This document shows, one piece after another, positions 23,095 to 32,891 of a DNA stretch of 64,000 bases. The stretch is from NCBI GenBank assembly GCA_009786025.1, contig WQUA01000007.1, positions 1-64,000 of the forward strand, read 5' to 3'. How positions within the stretch are numbered: the first letter of the stretch is position 1; each line of letters begins with the position of its first letter. A program made the translations under genes and the position numbers. The notes below the pieces were generated by a model. The model did no database searches and was not told the origin of the DNA. It saw only the letters and a program-made list of their open reading frames with translations. This stretch comes from Pseudomonadota bacterium (GTDB lineage: Bacteria > Pseudomonadota > Gammaproteobacteria > Burkholderiales > Casimicrobiaceae).

Positions 23095-24348
23095 ATGGCG
23101 GGATTTCCCTACGAATTTTTGATCGGGTTGCGTTACACGCGCTCGCGTAAAGGCGAGGCGCGTGAGGCTTTTGTGTCGGTGATCTCGATGTTCTCGATGG
23201 CGGGCATCGCGCTTGGGGTGGCGGCGTTGATTGTCGTGCTGTCGGTGATGAACGGGTTTCAGAAAGAGTTGCGCACGCGCATCCTCTCGGTGGCGTCGCA
23301 CATCGAAATTCGTGCGTTTCCCGAGCTTGACGATTGGGCTTCTGCCGCAAAGATTGCCGGGCAAAGCCCGCATGTGATCGCCACGGCGCCCTATGTGTTG
23401 GGGCAGGCGATGCTGTCGTACGATGGGGCGAGCCGAGGCTCGCTGCTGCGCGGTGTCGATCCGGCGCGCGAGGAATTGGTGGCTGATGTCGGTAGTCACA
23501 TGAAAGCGGGGCACTTCGCCGCTTTGACGCCGGGAAGCTTCGGCATCGTGCTTGGGCTTGAGCAGGCGCGAATGTTGGGCATCGGGATGGGGGACGACGT
23601 GGTGGTGATCATTCCGCAGGGACTGGCGACGCCGGCGGGAACGATGCCACGATTGCGTTCGTTCAAAGTGGCCGGCGTTTTCGATATTGGCATGTATGAA
23701 TTCGACAGCGGCCTTGCGTTTATCAACATCGAAGATGCGCAACGTCTTTACCGGATGACCGGTGTTTCCGGCGTGCGACTTAAAGTGGACGATTTGTTGC
23801 AAGCGCCGACGATCGGCAAGGAGATCGCTGATGCGCTGCCTTTTTCGCTGGAGGTGCGCGACTGGACGCGCAGCCATGCGAATTTTTTCCGGGCGGTGCA
23901 GATCGAAAAACGAATGATGTTTCTGATTCTGATGTTGATTGTTTTTGTAGCGGCGTTCAACATCATTTCGGCGCAAGTGATGGTGGTGACCGAGAAACAG
24001 GCCGACATTGCAATCTTGCGCACGCTTGGCGCATCGCCTTCGTCGATTCTCGGCATTTTCATTTTTCAGGGCGCGCTGGTCGGTGTGATCGGCACGTTGA
24101 TCGGCGTCGTTGGCGGCATTGCGCTGGCGCTCAACGTCGATGTGGTGGTGCCGGCGATCGAGCGCTTGTTCCATGTTCAGTTTCTTGACAAATCGGTGTA
24201 TTACATCAGTGACCTGCCATCTGATCTGCAAAGTGGTGATGTGACGGTGGTAGCGGCGACGGCGCTGTTCTTTGCGCTGGCGGCGACGATTTACCCCGCC
24301 TGGAAAGCGGCGCGTGTAAATCCGGCAGCAGCTTTGCGCTACGAGTGA
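23095..24348 (+). CDS. lolC: Lipoprotein-releasing ABC transporter permease LolC/LolE family
   Basis: Inner-membrane permease that, with LolD, extracts outer-membrane lipoproteins and hands them to LolA. The N-terminus [57 protein letters not shown] is the classical LolC/E start. One helix is N-terminal, three C-terminal, with a large periplasmic domain between (about 45-265). It has 417 residues. Only one permease is present next to lolD, so it may be the single-permease (LolF-like) arrangement. The ORF-track start at 22933 overlaps the Dabb gene; ATG 23095 fits the family. Confidence 0.95.
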   Translation: MAGFPYEFLIGLRYTRSRKGEAREAFVSVISMFSMAGIALGVAALIVVLSVMNGFQKELRTRILSVASHIEIRAFPELDDWASAAKIAGQSPHVIATAPYVLGQAMLSYDGASRGSLLRGVDPAREELVADVGSHMKAGHFAALTPGSFGIVLGLEQARMLGIGMGDDVVVIIPQGLATPAGTMPRLRSFKVAGVFDIGMYEFDSGLAFINIEDAQRLYRMTGVSGVRLKVDDLLQAPTIGKEIADALPFSLEVRDWTRSHANFFRAVQIEKRMMFLILMLIVFVAAFNIISAQVMVVTEKQADIAILRTLGASPSSILGIFIFQGALVGVIGTLIGVVGGIALALNVDVVVPAIERLFHVQFLDKSVYYISDLPSDLQSGDVTVVAATALFFALAATIYPAWKAARVNPAAALRYE

Positions 24349-24353
24349 ACGCT

Positions 24354-25076
24354 ATGAATCACGATATTGCAGATACCTCTCAAGCGTTCACCCCCCCCGT
24401 CTTGTCGGCGCGCCACCTTGCCAAGACTTATGTGAGTGGGGCATTGCATGTGCCGGTGTTGGCCGACATCAATCTGGACATTACGCCCGGCGAATGCGTG
24501 GCAGTGGTTGGCAGCTCCGGTTCGGGGAAAAGCACGCTGCTGCATTTGCTTGGGGGGCTGGACACGTCGTCCGGCGGCCAGGTGCTTCTCGATGGCCGCG
24601 ATTTTTCAACGATGCCTGAAGCCGAACGTGGTCATGTGCGCAATCGGGCGTTGGGCTTTGTCTATCAATTTCATCATCTATTGCCCGAATTCACGGCGCT
24701 GGAAAATGTAGCGATGCCACTGATCATCCGGCGGCTCAACCGTCGCGAAGCGCAGGAAGCGGCGCGGGCAATGCTGACGCGCGTTGGCTTGTCGCATCGC
24801 GTTGCGCATTTGCCCGGCGAACTTTCCGGTGGTGAACGGCAGCGCGTCGCGTTGGCGCGCGCGCTGGTAACGCGACCGCGTTGTGTGCTTGCTGACGAGC
24901 CGACCGGCAATCTCGACCGCAGCACGGCGCATCAGGTGTTTGATCTGATGCTCGAACTTAACGCCGAAGCCGGTACGGCGCTGATCATCGTGACCCACGA
25001 CCCCGACCTCGCCGCGCGCGCTGCGCGGGTGCTGCGCCTGGTTGATGGGGAACTACACGGGGAACCGCGCGGATAA
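24354..25076 (+). CDS. lolD: Lipoprotein-releasing ABC transporter ATPase
   Basis: ABC ATPase that powers lipoprotein release. Walker A is GSSGSGKST, the signature LSGGERQR, Walker [12 protein letters not shown] and the switch histidine lies in [16 protein letters not shown] and [23 protein letters not shown] are typical of the LolD/MacB group. It has 240 residues from the ATG at 24354; a GTG at 24345 overlapping the lolC stop is the alternative. Confidence 0.96.
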   Translation: MNHDIADTSQAFTPPVLSARHLAKTYVSGALHVPVLADINLDITPGECVAVVGSSGSGKSTLLHLLGGLDTSSGGQVLLDGRDFSTMPEAERGHVRNRALGFVYQFHHLLPEFTALENVAMPLIIRRLNRREAQEAARAMLTRVGLSHRVAHLPGELSGGERQRVALARALVTRPRCVLADEPTGNLDRSTAHQVFDLMLELNAEAGTALIIVTHDPDLAARAARVLRLVDGELHGEPRG

Positions 25077-25107
25077 CGGCGCTGGCCCATTCCTGAAGAG
25101 TAAAAGA

Positions 25108-25674
25108 ATGAGAGCCTTCGTTTTCGTGATGTTCTTGTTTCTGCAAGCGTCCCTGTGCTTTGCAAACGCTTCGCTGGTAGTGGAAGGATCACTGATGCAG
25201 GTGGGCAAAACCATACACTACGATCCGGCTTACGTCGCCTTGAAATATCCGGGCGGCGATGTGCCTATCGAGCGCGGCGTTTGCGCCGATGTTGTGGTGC
25301 GAGCGCTCAGGCACGCGGGGGTGGATCTTCAGCAAGCCATTCATGAAGACATGAAAGCGCATTTTGACGCTTATCCCAATCACTGGCGATTGAAAAAACC
25401 CGATCCGAACATCGACCACAGGCGCGTTCCCAATATCGTGACTTATTACACACGACAGAAAAAATCACTTTCGCTTCCCGTCAAAACCGGTAACGTGCGA
25501 GTGGGCGACCTTATCGCCTGGGAACTTCCCGATGGCCGTCCGCATATCGGTGTGGTGACATCCACCGAAGACCGCGACAATATCCTTCTCGTTCACAACA
25601 TCGGCGCTGGCGCCCGGCAGGAAGCCGTACTGAAAGACTGGAAAATAACCGCTCATTTGCGCCCGTTCAAGTGA
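25108..25674 (+). CDS. Exported DUF1287 protein
   Basis: A 188-residue protein with a signal peptide (MRAFVFVMFLFLQASLCFANA) and a DUF1287 domain: YDPAYVALKYPGGDVPIERGVCADVVVRALRHAGVDLQ, then DPNIDHRRVPNI, VGDLIAWELPDGRPHIGVVT and VHNIGAG. The GVCAD cysteine and the PHIG histidine resemble the Cys-His pair of NlpC/P60-like hydrolases, so a cell-wall hydrolase role is possible but unproven. The ORF-track start at 25042 lies inside lolD; the ATG at 25108 starts the signal peptide. It follows lolD by 31 bases. Confidence 0.88.
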   Translation: MRAFVFVMFLFLQASLCFANASLVVEGSLMQVGKTIHYDPAYVALKYPGGDVPIERGVCADVVVRALRHAGVDLQQAIHEDMKAHFDAYPNHWRLKKPDPNIDHRRVPNIVTYYTRQKKSLSLPVKTGNVRVGDLIAWELPDGRPHIGVVTSTEDRDNILLVHNIGAGARQEAVLKDWKITAHLRPFK

Positions 25675-25757
25675 AAGAGTCGGAGCCGGGGAAGGTCGAG
25701 CGGCAACGGAAAAAACAACATGGAGCGAAAAAAGTTGCCGTTCTGAGATATTTCCTG

Positions 25758-25786
25758 TTGACAGGACGCATCGGAACCGCTAACCT
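25758..25786 (+). promoter_or_regulatory. Candidate promoter of the trp operon
   Basis: A perfect TTGACA and TAACCT are separated by 17 bases. The transcript would begin near 25793, only a few bases before the trpL start codon. No TrpR-operator-like palindrome is seen around it. The -10 hexamer is identical to the one proposed for the his operon. Confidence 0.6.
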
Positions 25787-25795
25787 TCTCCCATT

Positions 25796-25891
25796 ATGAA
25801 TAATCATTTGTCCACTTTCTCTGCTTCATTTGACGCCAACCGGGGTTGGTGGCGCTGCTCTTTTTCCGAGGGCGGGCGCCTGTACGCATAA
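25796..25891 (+). CDS. trpL: Trp operon leader peptide (31 aa, tandem Trp codons)
   Basis: Not in the ORF track. It reads MNNHLSTFSASFDANRG, then WWRCS, then FSEGGRLYA and a TAA stop. GWWRCS closely resembles the GWWRTS end of the E. coli trp leader. The Trp codons (25847-25852) lie in the first arm of an attenuator upstream of trpE. The peptide is about twice the enteric length. No Shine-Dalgarno precedes the ATG and the predicted transcript starts almost at it, so translation may be leaderless, or it may begin at the TTG at 25808. Confidence 0.9.
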   Translation: MNNHLSTFSASFDANRGWWRCSFSEGGRLYA

Positions 25892-25946
25892 TGAATTGTT
25901 GATTGAAGTGAACGAATGCTGAAAGCCCGCCGAGCGCGGGCTTTTT
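25847..25946 (+). promoter_or_regulatory. Trp operon transcription attenuator
   Basis: GGCGC (25851-25855), overlapping the second Trp codon, can pair with GCGCC (25876-25880). The antiterminator alternative pairs GGCGGGC (25871-25877) with GCCCGCC (25925-25931). That pairing competes with the terminator stem at 25922-25944. A ribosome stalled at the Trp codons would mask the first arm and favour antitermination. The pairings are by eye. Confidence 0.85.
25922..25946 (+). terminator. Intrinsic terminator of the trp attenuator
   Basis: AAAGCCCGC (25922-25930) pairs perfectly with GCGGGCTTT (25936-25944) across the loop CGAGC, followed by T residues to 25946. It lies about 70 bases before trpE. 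Confidence 0.93.
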
Positions 25947-26018
25947 CGTGGTCTGTGCTCAAGGGGAAGAGAAAACTGAACTCCGAATGACAAGGATCAC
26001 GATGAGGACGATTGAACC

Positions 26019-27683
26019 ATGAAAACAATACAGCCCCCCAAGGCGTTGGAAAACGCGCGCGCTTCCCGGCGACCGCTGCGCAGTATCCCTGAACCGCTGG
26101 CGTTGTTCGCGTGGTTGACCGATGATGGTCGGCGACCACACACGATTCTGCTGGAATCGGCCGAACCCTCAAGTCGAAAAACGCAGAAAAGTTTGTTGGT
26201 GGTGTCGAGCGCGCTGTCGATCGAATGTCGTGGTGCTGAGGTGGTGCTGACGGCGTTGAACGCGCAGGGCGAAGTATTGTTGCCGGTGCTGGAAGAGCAT
26301 TTTGAACATTTTTCTCCGCGCTTTGAACCCTGTTCCCCCCACCTTAACCCTCCTTCGCAAGCGGGGGAGGGAACACTTAAAAACAAATTGCGCTTACACG
26401 TGCCGGTTCGCGAAACGGAAAACAAATCGGATCGGGAGCGTTTGCAGGCCGAGTCGTCGCTGACGGTGTTGCGCGAACTGACGGCGTTGTTGCGGGCGGC
26501 GTTGCCGTTGATGCCGGAAGCGGTGTTTCTCGCCGGTGTGTTCGCTTACGATCTGGTGGATCAGTTTGAGCCGTTACCGGCAACGGCGGCAGGGAGCGGG
26601 TTTCCCGATTATCTTTTTTATCTCGCCGACCAGATGGTGGTGTTTGACCATCTGACCAATTCCGGCTCTTTGTGGACATGTACTTTTACAGAATCCGATC
26701 ATGGCAAGGCGCATGAGGGCACCGAAATGGCGCTCGCCGAGATCGAAAAAAGGGTGGCTTTTTCTGCGGCGGCGCCACTGGTCAACAGTATTGCCGGGCA
26801 AGCGGCGCCGGGAGCGGTTGAAGCGGATAGAGATGACGCTGCTTTTGCGAAGCAGGTCGAGGCGTTGAAAGAACACATCGTTTGCGGCGATGTGTTTCAA
26901 ATCGTTTTGTCGCGGACGTTTTCGTTGCCGTGCAGCGATCCGTTCGCGGCGTATCGCGCACTGCGAGCATTGAATCCCAGCCCGTATTTGTTTTATATGC
27001 GCAGCAACGATTTCACATTGTTCGGCGCGTCGCCGGAGTCTGCGGTGAAAGTAGACGGAGCGACACGCGGTGTCGAAATTTCGCCGATTGCCGGAACAAG
27101 ACGGCGCGGGTTTCGTGACGACGGTAGCCTTGACGCCGATCTCGATGGTCGGATCGAAGCCGAATTGCGCCTTGATGAAAAAGAGAACGCCGAACACATG
27201 ATGCTGGTCGATCTGGCGCGAAACGACGTGGCGCGCGTGTCCAAATCCGGGACGCGCCATGTTGCCGAGTTGTTGCGTACTGTGCGCTATTCGCACGTGA
27301 TGCATCTGGTGTCACGCGTCTGCGGCGAATTGAAAGACGAACTTGATGCGCTGCATGCTTATCAGGCGAGTATGAACATGGGAACGCTGACCGGCGCGCC
27401 GAAGATCAAAGCGATGCAGTTGCTGCGTCGTTATGAAGGCGGGCGGCGCGGTCATTACGGTGGCGCGATCGGTTATCTTCGTGGCGATGGCAGTTTCGAT
27501 ACGGCGATTGTGATTCGAGCGGCGCTGGTGCAAAACGGTGTTGCGCACGTGCGCGCTGGCGCTGGCGTCGTGCACGATTCGGTGCCACTGCTGGAAGCGG
27601 ATGAAACGCGGCGCAAAGCTGAGGCGGTGTTGCGGGCCATTGCAATATCGGAAACTGAGTCAGAAGCGGGGAGAGCGTCATGA
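26019..27683 (+). CDS. trpE: Anthranilate synthase component I
   Basis: Chorismate to anthranilate, working with TrpG. The feedback site motif LLESAE is present near residue 44. The catalytic half has GDVFQIVLSRTFSLPC, NPSPYLFYM, FGASPESAVKV, PIAGTRRRG, DLARNDVARVS, MHLVSRVCGEL, GTLTGAPKIKAMQL, GGAIGYL and VRAGAGVVHDSVP. It has 554 residues, about 30 more than the enteric enzyme. Part of the excess is a segment at residues 106-119 (PHLNPPSQAGEGT) encoded by a family A repeat inserted in frame, in a loop of the N-terminal domain between conserved blocks. The enzyme is probably still functional because both flanks are intact. Overlaps trpG by four bases. Confidence 0.97.
   Translation: MKTIQPPKALENARASRRPLRSIPEPLALFAWLTDDGRRPHTILLESAEPSSRKTQKSLLVVSSALSIECRGAEVVLTALNAQGEVLLPVLEEHFEHFSPRFEPCSPHLNPPSQAGEGTLKNKLRLHVPVRETENKSDRERLQAESSLTVLRELTALLRAALPLMPEAVFLAGVFAYDLVDQFEPLPATAAGSGFPDYLFYLADQMVVFDHLTNSGSLWTCTFTESDHGKAHEGTEMALAEIEKRVAFSAAAPLVNSIAGQAAPGAVEADRDDAAFAKQVEALKEHIVCGDVFQIVLSRTFSLPCSDPFAAYRALRALNPSPYLFYMRSNDFTLFGASPESAVKVDGATRGVEISPIAGTRRRGFRDDGSLDADLDGRIEAELRLDEKENAEHMMLVDLARNDVARVSKSGTRHVAELLRTVRYSHVMHLVSRVCGELKDELDALHAYQASMNMGTLTGAPKIKAMQLLRRYEGGRRGHYGGAIGYLRGDGSFDTAIVIRAALVQNGVAHVRAGAGVVHDSVPLLEADETRRKAEAVLRAIAISETESEAGRAS
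26331..26378. repeat. Family A repeat inside trpE
   Basis: CCCCCCACCTTAACCCTCCT, then TCGCAAGCGGGGGAGGGAAC, matches the spacer palindromes (compare the copy near 466-499). It preserves the reading frame and encodes the PPSQAGEG peptide. Confidence 0.85.
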
Positions 27684-28291
27684 GCAGGCCACACATTCTT
27701 TTCATCGACAATTTCGATTCGTTCACCTTCAATCTGGTCGATGCACTCTCAACGCTTGGCGCTGACATTGATGTTTATCGAAACGATATCGGCGCGGAGA
27801 CGGCGCTGAAGATTGCGCGTGAGAAATGTTCGGTGTTGATCGTATTGTCGCCGGGGCCGGGAACGCCGCATGAAGCTGGTTGCACGATCGAGCTGATCCA
27901 AAAAGCTGCAGGGCAGGCGCCGCTGCTCGGCGTGTGCCTGGGGCATCAGGCGATTGCCGAAGCGTTCGGCGGGAAAGTCGGCGCGGCAGGAACGATTGTT
28001 CACGGCAAAAAATCACGGCTGAGGCACAGCGGGCATCCGTTGTTTTCAGGGCTGCCGGAGACTTTCGATGTCGGGCGTTATCACTCGCTGGCGGTGCAAC
28101 ATTTGCCGGAAGCGTTCGACGCCATCGCGACCGGCGTTGACGACCTGATCATGGCGTTGGCGCATCGTTCGCTGCCGATTTACGGTGTGCAGTTTCATCC
28201 GGAATCGATTCTGACGACGTACGGACAAACCATCCTGAATAATGTTTTCAAATTGGCGCAGGCGTCGCAGAAAGAAGGGACTTTTTTATAA
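27680..28291 (+). CDS. trpG: Anthranilate synthase component II (glutamine amidotransferase)
   Basis: Supplies ammonia from glutamine to TrpE. ILFIDNFDSFTFNLVDAL, LSPGPGTPHEAG, the nucleophile motif LGVCLGHQAIAEAFGG and VQFHPESILTTYG are all present. It has 203 residues. It is separate from trpD, unlike the E. coli TrpGD fusion but as in Vibrio-type operons. About 95 bases follow before trpD, including a family C-like fragment (ACCACGAGAAACACGAGG). Confidence 0.97.
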   Translation: MSRPHILFIDNFDSFTFNLVDALSTLGADIDVYRNDIGAETALKIAREKCSVLIVLSPGPGTPHEAGCTIELIQKAAGQAPLLGVCLGHQAIAEAFGGKVGAAGTIVHGKKSRLRHSGHPLFSGLPETFDVGRYHSLAVQHLPEAFDAIATGVDDLIMALAHRSLPIYGVQFHPESILTTYGQTILNNVFKLAQASQKEGTFL

Positions 28292-28388
28292 ACCACGAGA
28301 AACACGAGGAAGCCTCTTTTGAAGGCGAATGGGGGTTGTAAAACTTTCGCTCTTTTCGCGGCTTAAAAAACTTTTTGAGGAGATCATG

Positions 28389-29438
28389 ATGGATCGTATT
28401 TTGAGCAAGTTGTTGACGGGCGGCCGCCTGGATCGCGAGGAAAGCCGTGCGCTGTTCGACGCGGTGATTCGCGGCGAGGTCGGCGATGTGGAGATCGCTG
28501 CGTTGTTGGTAGCGTTGAAATTACGCGGCGAAACCGCCGAAGAAATCGCCGGTGCGGCACAAGCCTTGCGTGAGGGCGCGCGCGAATTTCCGCGGCCTGA
28601 CTATCGCTTTGCCGATATTGTGGGCACCGGCGGCGATGGCGCCGGCACCATCAACATTTCAACTGCCGCCAGTTTTGTGGCGGCGGAGGCAGGGCTGCCG
28701 GTAGCCAAGCACGGCAACCGCGCGGCGTCGTCGCGTTGCGGCGCAGCCGATTTGCTTGAACGCTTCGGTGTCAAGCTCGACATGGAACCGGCAACGGCGC
28801 GGCGCTTGCTCGACGATATCGGCGTTACGTTTTTGTATGCGCCGCATTACCATAAAGGGATTCGACACGCGATGCCGGTTCGCAAAGCGCTGGCGACGCG
28901 AACGATGTTCAACCTGCTGGGGCCGTTGGTGAATCCCGCGCGCCCGCCGGTCATGTTGGTTGGCGTTTATGATTACACTTTGTGCACGCTGGTGGCGGAG
29001 ACGCTGAGGCTGCTGGGTTGTGATCGCGCATTGGTGGTGAATGGCTTGGGTCTCGACGAAATTGCGGTGCACGGCGAAACCAACGCTGCCGAGCTGCATG
29101 AGGACGGCGAGATTACGACACATCATTTCACGCCACTCGATTTCGGTGTGCGCAAATTTCCATTGTCGTCGATTGTCGGCGGTGCGCCGGAAGAGAATGA
29201 GCAGGCGATTCGCCTGGTGTTGGGCGGCGGCGGCGATGAGGCGCATGCAGCAGCGATCGCCGTCAACGCCGGGGCATTGCTGGCGTTGGGTGGGCAAGTC
29301 GATTCGTTCAAGCAGGGATTTGCGCTGGCGATGAGCATTCTGGAAAGCGGCAGGGCGCTTGCGCGGTTGGAGGCGATGGCGCGGTTATCACATCAGTTGG
29401 GCGAAGCGGGCGGGGACACTCATGTCAGTGCTCGCTGA
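28389..29438 (+). CDS. trpD: Anthranilate phosphoribosyltransferase
   Basis: Transfers phosphoribose from PRPP to anthranilate. FPRPDYRFADIVGTGGDGAGTINISTAASFVAA, KHGNRAASSRCGAADLLE, HYHKGIRHAMPVRKALATRTMFNLLGPLVNPA and GGAPEENEQ are close to the enteric TrpD domain. It has 349 residues. GAGGAG lies six bases before the ATG at 28389; an ATG one codon earlier is possible. The last 17 bases overlap trpCF. Confidence 0.97.
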   Translation: MDRILSKLLTGGRLDREESRALFDAVIRGEVGDVEIAALLVALKLRGETAEEIAGAAQALREGAREFPRPDYRFADIVGTGGDGAGTINISTAASFVAAEAGLPVAKHGNRAASSRCGAADLLERFGVKLDMEPATARRLLDDIGVTFLYAPHYHKGIRHAMPVRKALATRTMFNLLGPLVNPARPPVMLVGVYDYTLCTLVAETLRLLGCDRALVVNGLGLDEIAVHGETNAAELHEDGEITTHHFTPLDFGVRKFPLSSIVGGAPEENEQAIRLVLGGGGDEAHAAAIAVNAGALLALGGQVDSFKQGFALAMSILESGRALARLEAMARLSHQLGEAGGDTHVSAR

Positions 29439-30813
29439 AATCGTTGCACGCAAGCGTCAGGACGTTGCGGGGCGTATGGCGAAAACGCCGCTGGTCGTTC
29501 TGGAAAAACAGGCGAAGCCGACAACGCGGCGACTGGCCGAATCGCTACGCCAGCCGGGATTGCGTTTTATTCTCGAATGCAAGAAAGCGTCACCCTCGGA
29601 AGGTTTGATCCGTTCTGATTTCGATGTAAAAAAAATCGCGGAAACCTATCGCGGATTTGCCGATGCGGTTTCGGTGTTGACCGATGCGCCATACTTTCAA
29701 GGCAGTTTTGCCGATCTTGAAAAAGTGCGTGCCACGTTACCGCAACCGATACTGTGCAAAGATTTCGTTGTCGAACCGTATCAGGTGTTTGAAGCGCGCA
29801 TTCATGGCGCCGATGCAGTGTTGCTGATGTTGTCGGTCCTCGATGATGCGATGTACCGGCGCTGTTCGGAAGCGGCGCGGATGTTGTCGATGGATGTGTT
29901 GACGGAAGTGCACGACGACGAGGAACTGAGCAGAGCGCTGGCGCTTGATGCACGCATTGTCGGCATCAACAATCGCGATTTGAAAACGATGAAGATCAAT
30001 CTGTCAACGACTCGAAATCTGGCGCCGAAAATTCCGGGCGATCGTGTGATCGTGAGCGAATCCGGAATCAAAGGTCGCGCCGATATTGATGATCTCAGCG
30101 ATTTTGTCGATGCTTTTCTCGTTGGCAGCCGCTTGATGAAAGAAGCGCGACTCGATTCTGCCGTACGCGCGCTTGTTTTCGGACGCGTTAAAATTTGCGG
30201 GATGACGACGCCTGACGCGGCGCGCATCGCTTATGAGGCAGGCGCTTCGTGGGGGGGGATGATTTTTGCGCCAGAATCGCCGCGCTGTGTGAATGAAACC
30301 GTGGCGCGTGAAATCGTTGCTGCATCACCGTTACCGCTGGTCGGCGTTTTCGTCAACGACGCTCCGGAGAAGATCACGCGGTTGGTACGAGAATTGCGAT
30401 TGGCGGCGATTCAGTTGCACGGCGAAGAAACATCAGCTTATATTCACAAGCTGCGGCACGAACTTCCTGCCGGGTGCGAAATCTGGAAAGCCGTGCGTAT
30501 TGGTGAATCGCTGCCGCAGGTAGAGACGTTGCTGGTGGAAATGGGAGCCGATCGTCTGTTGCTCGACACCTATGATTCGTCGGCGCGCGGCGGCACCGGT
30601 GGGCGCTTCAATTGGGCGTTGCTGGAGCGGTTGCCGGAATCGCTACTGTCTCGTATTATCATTGCCGGCGGCATCTCGCCGGAGAATGTGCGCACGGCGC
30701 ATGGCGTCGGAAGCTATGCGATGGATGTCAATTCCGGCGTCGAGTCGGCGCCGGGGAAGAAAGACCCGGCGGCGGTGCAACGGTTGTTTTCTCGTTTGAG
30801 AGGATGTTTATGA
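29422..30813 (+). CDS. trpC: Bifunctional indole-3-glycerol phosphate synthase / phosphoribosylanthranilate isomerase
   Basis: A TrpC-TrpF fusion of 463 residues catalysing two consecutive steps. The TrpC barrel (about 1-255) shows [48 protein letters not shown] and VSESGI. The TrpF barrel (about 256-463) shows [33 protein letters not shown] and [11 protein letters not shown]. The fusion is characteristic of enteric and vibrio-like operons and unusual in betaproteobacteria. ATG 29422 lies inside the end of trpD; the stop overlaps the trpB start. Confidence 0.97.
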   Translation: MSVLAEIVARKRQDVAGRMAKTPLVVLEKQAKPTTRRLAESLRQPGLRFILECKKASPSEGLIRSDFDVKKIAETYRGFADAVSVLTDAPYFQGSFADLEKVRATLPQPILCKDFVVEPYQVFEARIHGADAVLLMLSVLDDAMYRRCSEAARMLSMDVLTEVHDDEELSRALALDARIVGINNRDLKTMKINLSTTRNLAPKIPGDRVIVSESGIKGRADIDDLSDFVDAFLVGSRLMKEARLDSAVRALVFGRVKICGMTTPDAARIAYEAGASWGGMIFAPESPRCVNETVAREIVAASPLPLVGVFVNDAPEKITRLVRELRLAAIQLHGEETSAYIHKLRHELPAGCEIWKAVRIGESLPQVETLLVEMGADRLLLDTYDSSARGGTGGRFNWALLERLPESLLSRIIIAGGISPENVRTAHGVGSYAMDVNSGVESAPGKKDPAAVQRLFSRLRGCL

Positions 30814-32027
30814 GTGCGGTTTTTCCCACATCGACACTGTTGGGTGTTGAACAGGGCGCTTTCGGTCCGTTCGGTGGCATGTTTGTGCCGGAGATTCTGG
30901 TACCGACGTTGCAAGAGTTGGCGCGCGCTTTTGAAGAAGCTCAAAATGACCCGGCGTTTCAGCGGGAGTTTGACGATCTGCTCAAGGAGTACGCCGGCCG
31001 TGAAACACCTCTGTACCGCTGCCGCAATCTGACGGCGGGAACGAAAACGACGCTTTATCTGAAACGCGAAGATTTGTTGCACGGCGGCGCGCACAAGACC
31101 AATCAGGTGTTGGGGCAGGCGTTGTTGGCGCGGCGGATGGGCAAGACGCGTCTGATTGCCGAAACCGGCGCCGGGCAGCACGGTGTGGCGACAGCGCTGG
31201 TTGGCGCGTTGTTCAAAATGCAGACACGCATTTATATGGGCGACAAAGACATGAAGCGGCAGGCGCTCAATGTGTTTCGGATGCGTTTAATGGGTGCTGA
31301 AGTGGTGCCGGTCGCCACCGGCAGCGGCACGCTAAAGGATGCGGTCAATCAAGCCTTGCGTGATTGGTCGGAAAGTTACCCGAGCACACATTACCTCCTG
31401 GGGACGGCAGCAGGGCCGCATCCGTTTCCGACAATTGTGCGCGAATTTCAGCGCGTGATTGGCCGTGAAGCGAGAGCGCAAATCCTGGAACGGGAAGGGC
31501 GGCTTCCCGATGCGGCCATTGCTTGTGTCGGCGGCGGCTCCAATGCGATCGGTTTGTTTGCCGATTTTATTGATGATCGCGACGTGCGCCTGATCGGCGT
31601 TGAACCGGCGGGGCATGGGCTACATACGGGCAAACACGGCGCGACTTTGCAGAAGGGACGCCCAGGCATTCTGCACGGCAGTTACAGCTATGTGTTGCAG
31701 GACGAGCACGGTCAGGTGAGCGAATCGCATTCGATTTCTGCTGGCCTCGATTATCCCGGCGTCGGCGCGCAACACGCGCATTTATACACCAGCGGTCGCG
31801 CCGAGTATGTCGGCATCACTGACGATGAAGCGCTCGAAGCATTTCAGTTGTTGTCGCGGGAAGAAGGCATCATCCCGGCGCTGGAATCGGCACATGCGAT
31901 CGCTTATGCGCTGAAGCTGACGAAAGCCGAAACGCAACTGCGCTCGCAACCGCAACTGTTGTTGGTCAATTTGTCCGGACGCGGCGACAAGGACATTGAA
32001 CACGTAATGCAGTACATCCGGTTCTGA
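30810..32027 (+). CDS. trpB: Tryptophan synthase beta subunit
   Basis: PLP enzyme joining indole and serine. [40 protein letters not shown] (PLP lysine), [27 protein letters not shown] and the C-terminal [11 protein letters not shown] are diagnostic. It has 405 residues. The ORF track begins far upstream; ATG 30810 overlaps the trpCF stop and has GAGAGG about six bases ahead. Confidence 0.98.
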   Translation: MSAVFPTSTLLGVEQGAFGPFGGMFVPEILVPTLQELARAFEEAQNDPAFQREFDDLLKEYAGRETPLYRCRNLTAGTKTTLYLKREDLLHGGAHKTNQVLGQALLARRMGKTRLIAETGAGQHGVATALVGALFKMQTRIYMGDKDMKRQALNVFRMRLMGAEVVPVATGSGTLKDAVNQALRDWSESYPSTHYLLGTAAGPHPFPTIVREFQRVIGREARAQILEREGRLPDAAIACVGGGSNAIGLFADFIDDRDVRLIGVEPAGHGLHTGKHGATLQKGRPGILHGSYSYVLQDEHGQVSESHSISAGLDYPGVGAQHAHLYTSGRAEYVGITDDEALEAFQLLSREEGIIPALESAHAIAYALKLTKAETQLRSQPQLLLVNLSGRGDKDIEHVMQYIRF

Positions 32028-32051
32028 AGAGAGACGCGATGAGGAAGAGCG

Positions 32052-32891
32052 ATGAAAGAAGAGAAGATGAAAACCACCCGCTATGAAAAGATGTTTGCCC
32101 GTTTGCAGATAAAAAAAGAGGGGGCGTTTATTCCTTTCGTAATGCTGGGCGATCCCGATATTGAAACGAGTGCGGCGATTATCGACACGCTGATTGCCAG
32201 TGGCGCTGATGCGTTGGAATTGGGGATTCCGTTTTCGGATGCGGTTGCCGATGGCCCGGTGATTCAGCGGGCAAGCTATCGTGCGTTGGCAACAGGGGTG
32301 ACGCCGGTGGATTGTCTGCGGTTGTTGAAGCGCATTCGCATCAAACATCCAACGGTTCCGATCGGGTTGCTGGTTTACGCCAATCTCGTCGTGCATCACA
32401 ATCCAAAAACATTTTACAAGGAAGCTGCCGAGGTCGGCGTTGATTCCGTGCTGGTGGCGGATGTGCCGGTAGGCGCAGCGGCGCCGTTCATCAAAGCGGC
32501 GAACGCGGTGGGGGTTGCGCCTGTTTTCGTTGTGCCGCCCAACGCCGATGAAGCCACTGTCCGCGAGATTGCGCAACGGGGACGCGGCTACACTTACTTT
32601 CTTGGCCGCGCTGGCGTCACTGGTGTCGATCAGGAAATGCAGACGCCGCTGCCGTCGCGATTCAAAGCATTGCAGGCGGCGGGCGCTGCTCCCGCTGTTG
32701 TCGGTTTCGGCATCTCGACCCCGGAACACATTCGCACCGCGCTTGGTGCTGGCGCTGCCGGCGCGATTGCGGGCTCAGCGACGGTGGCAATTATCGAACA
32801 GCATCTGGAAGATAAAGTTACCATGCACGAAGCGCTGGCAGTTTTTGTGCAGAAGATGAAAGCGGCGACGTTTTCAGGAATCAGGGATTAG
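32052..32891 (+). CDS. trpA: Tryptophan synthase alpha subunit
   Basis: Releases indole from indole-3-glycerol phosphate and channels it to TrpB. GAFIPFVMLGDPDIETS, GADALELGIPFSDAVADGPVIQRA, VGVDSVLVADVPV, GRGYTYFLGRAGVTG and AGAAGAIAGSATV are diagnostic. It has 279 residues. A second ATG at 32067 is a possible start. The last codons (SGIRD, then TAG) coincide with the first bases of a family B repeat, GAATCAGGGATTAGG. It ends the trp operon. Confidence 0.98.
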   Translation: MKEEKMKTTRYEKMFARLQIKKEGAFIPFVMLGDPDIETSAAIIDTLIASGADALELGIPFSDAVADGPVIQRASYRALATGVTPVDCLRLLKRIRIKHPTVPIGLLVYANLVVHHNPKTFYKEAAEVGVDSVLVADVPVGAAAPFIKAANAVGVAPVFVVPPNADEATVREIAQRGRGYTYFLGRAGVTGVDQEMQTPLPSRFKALQAAGAAPAVVGFGISTPEHIRTALGAGAAGAIAGSATVAIIEQHLEDKVTMHEALAVFVQKMKAATFSGIRD

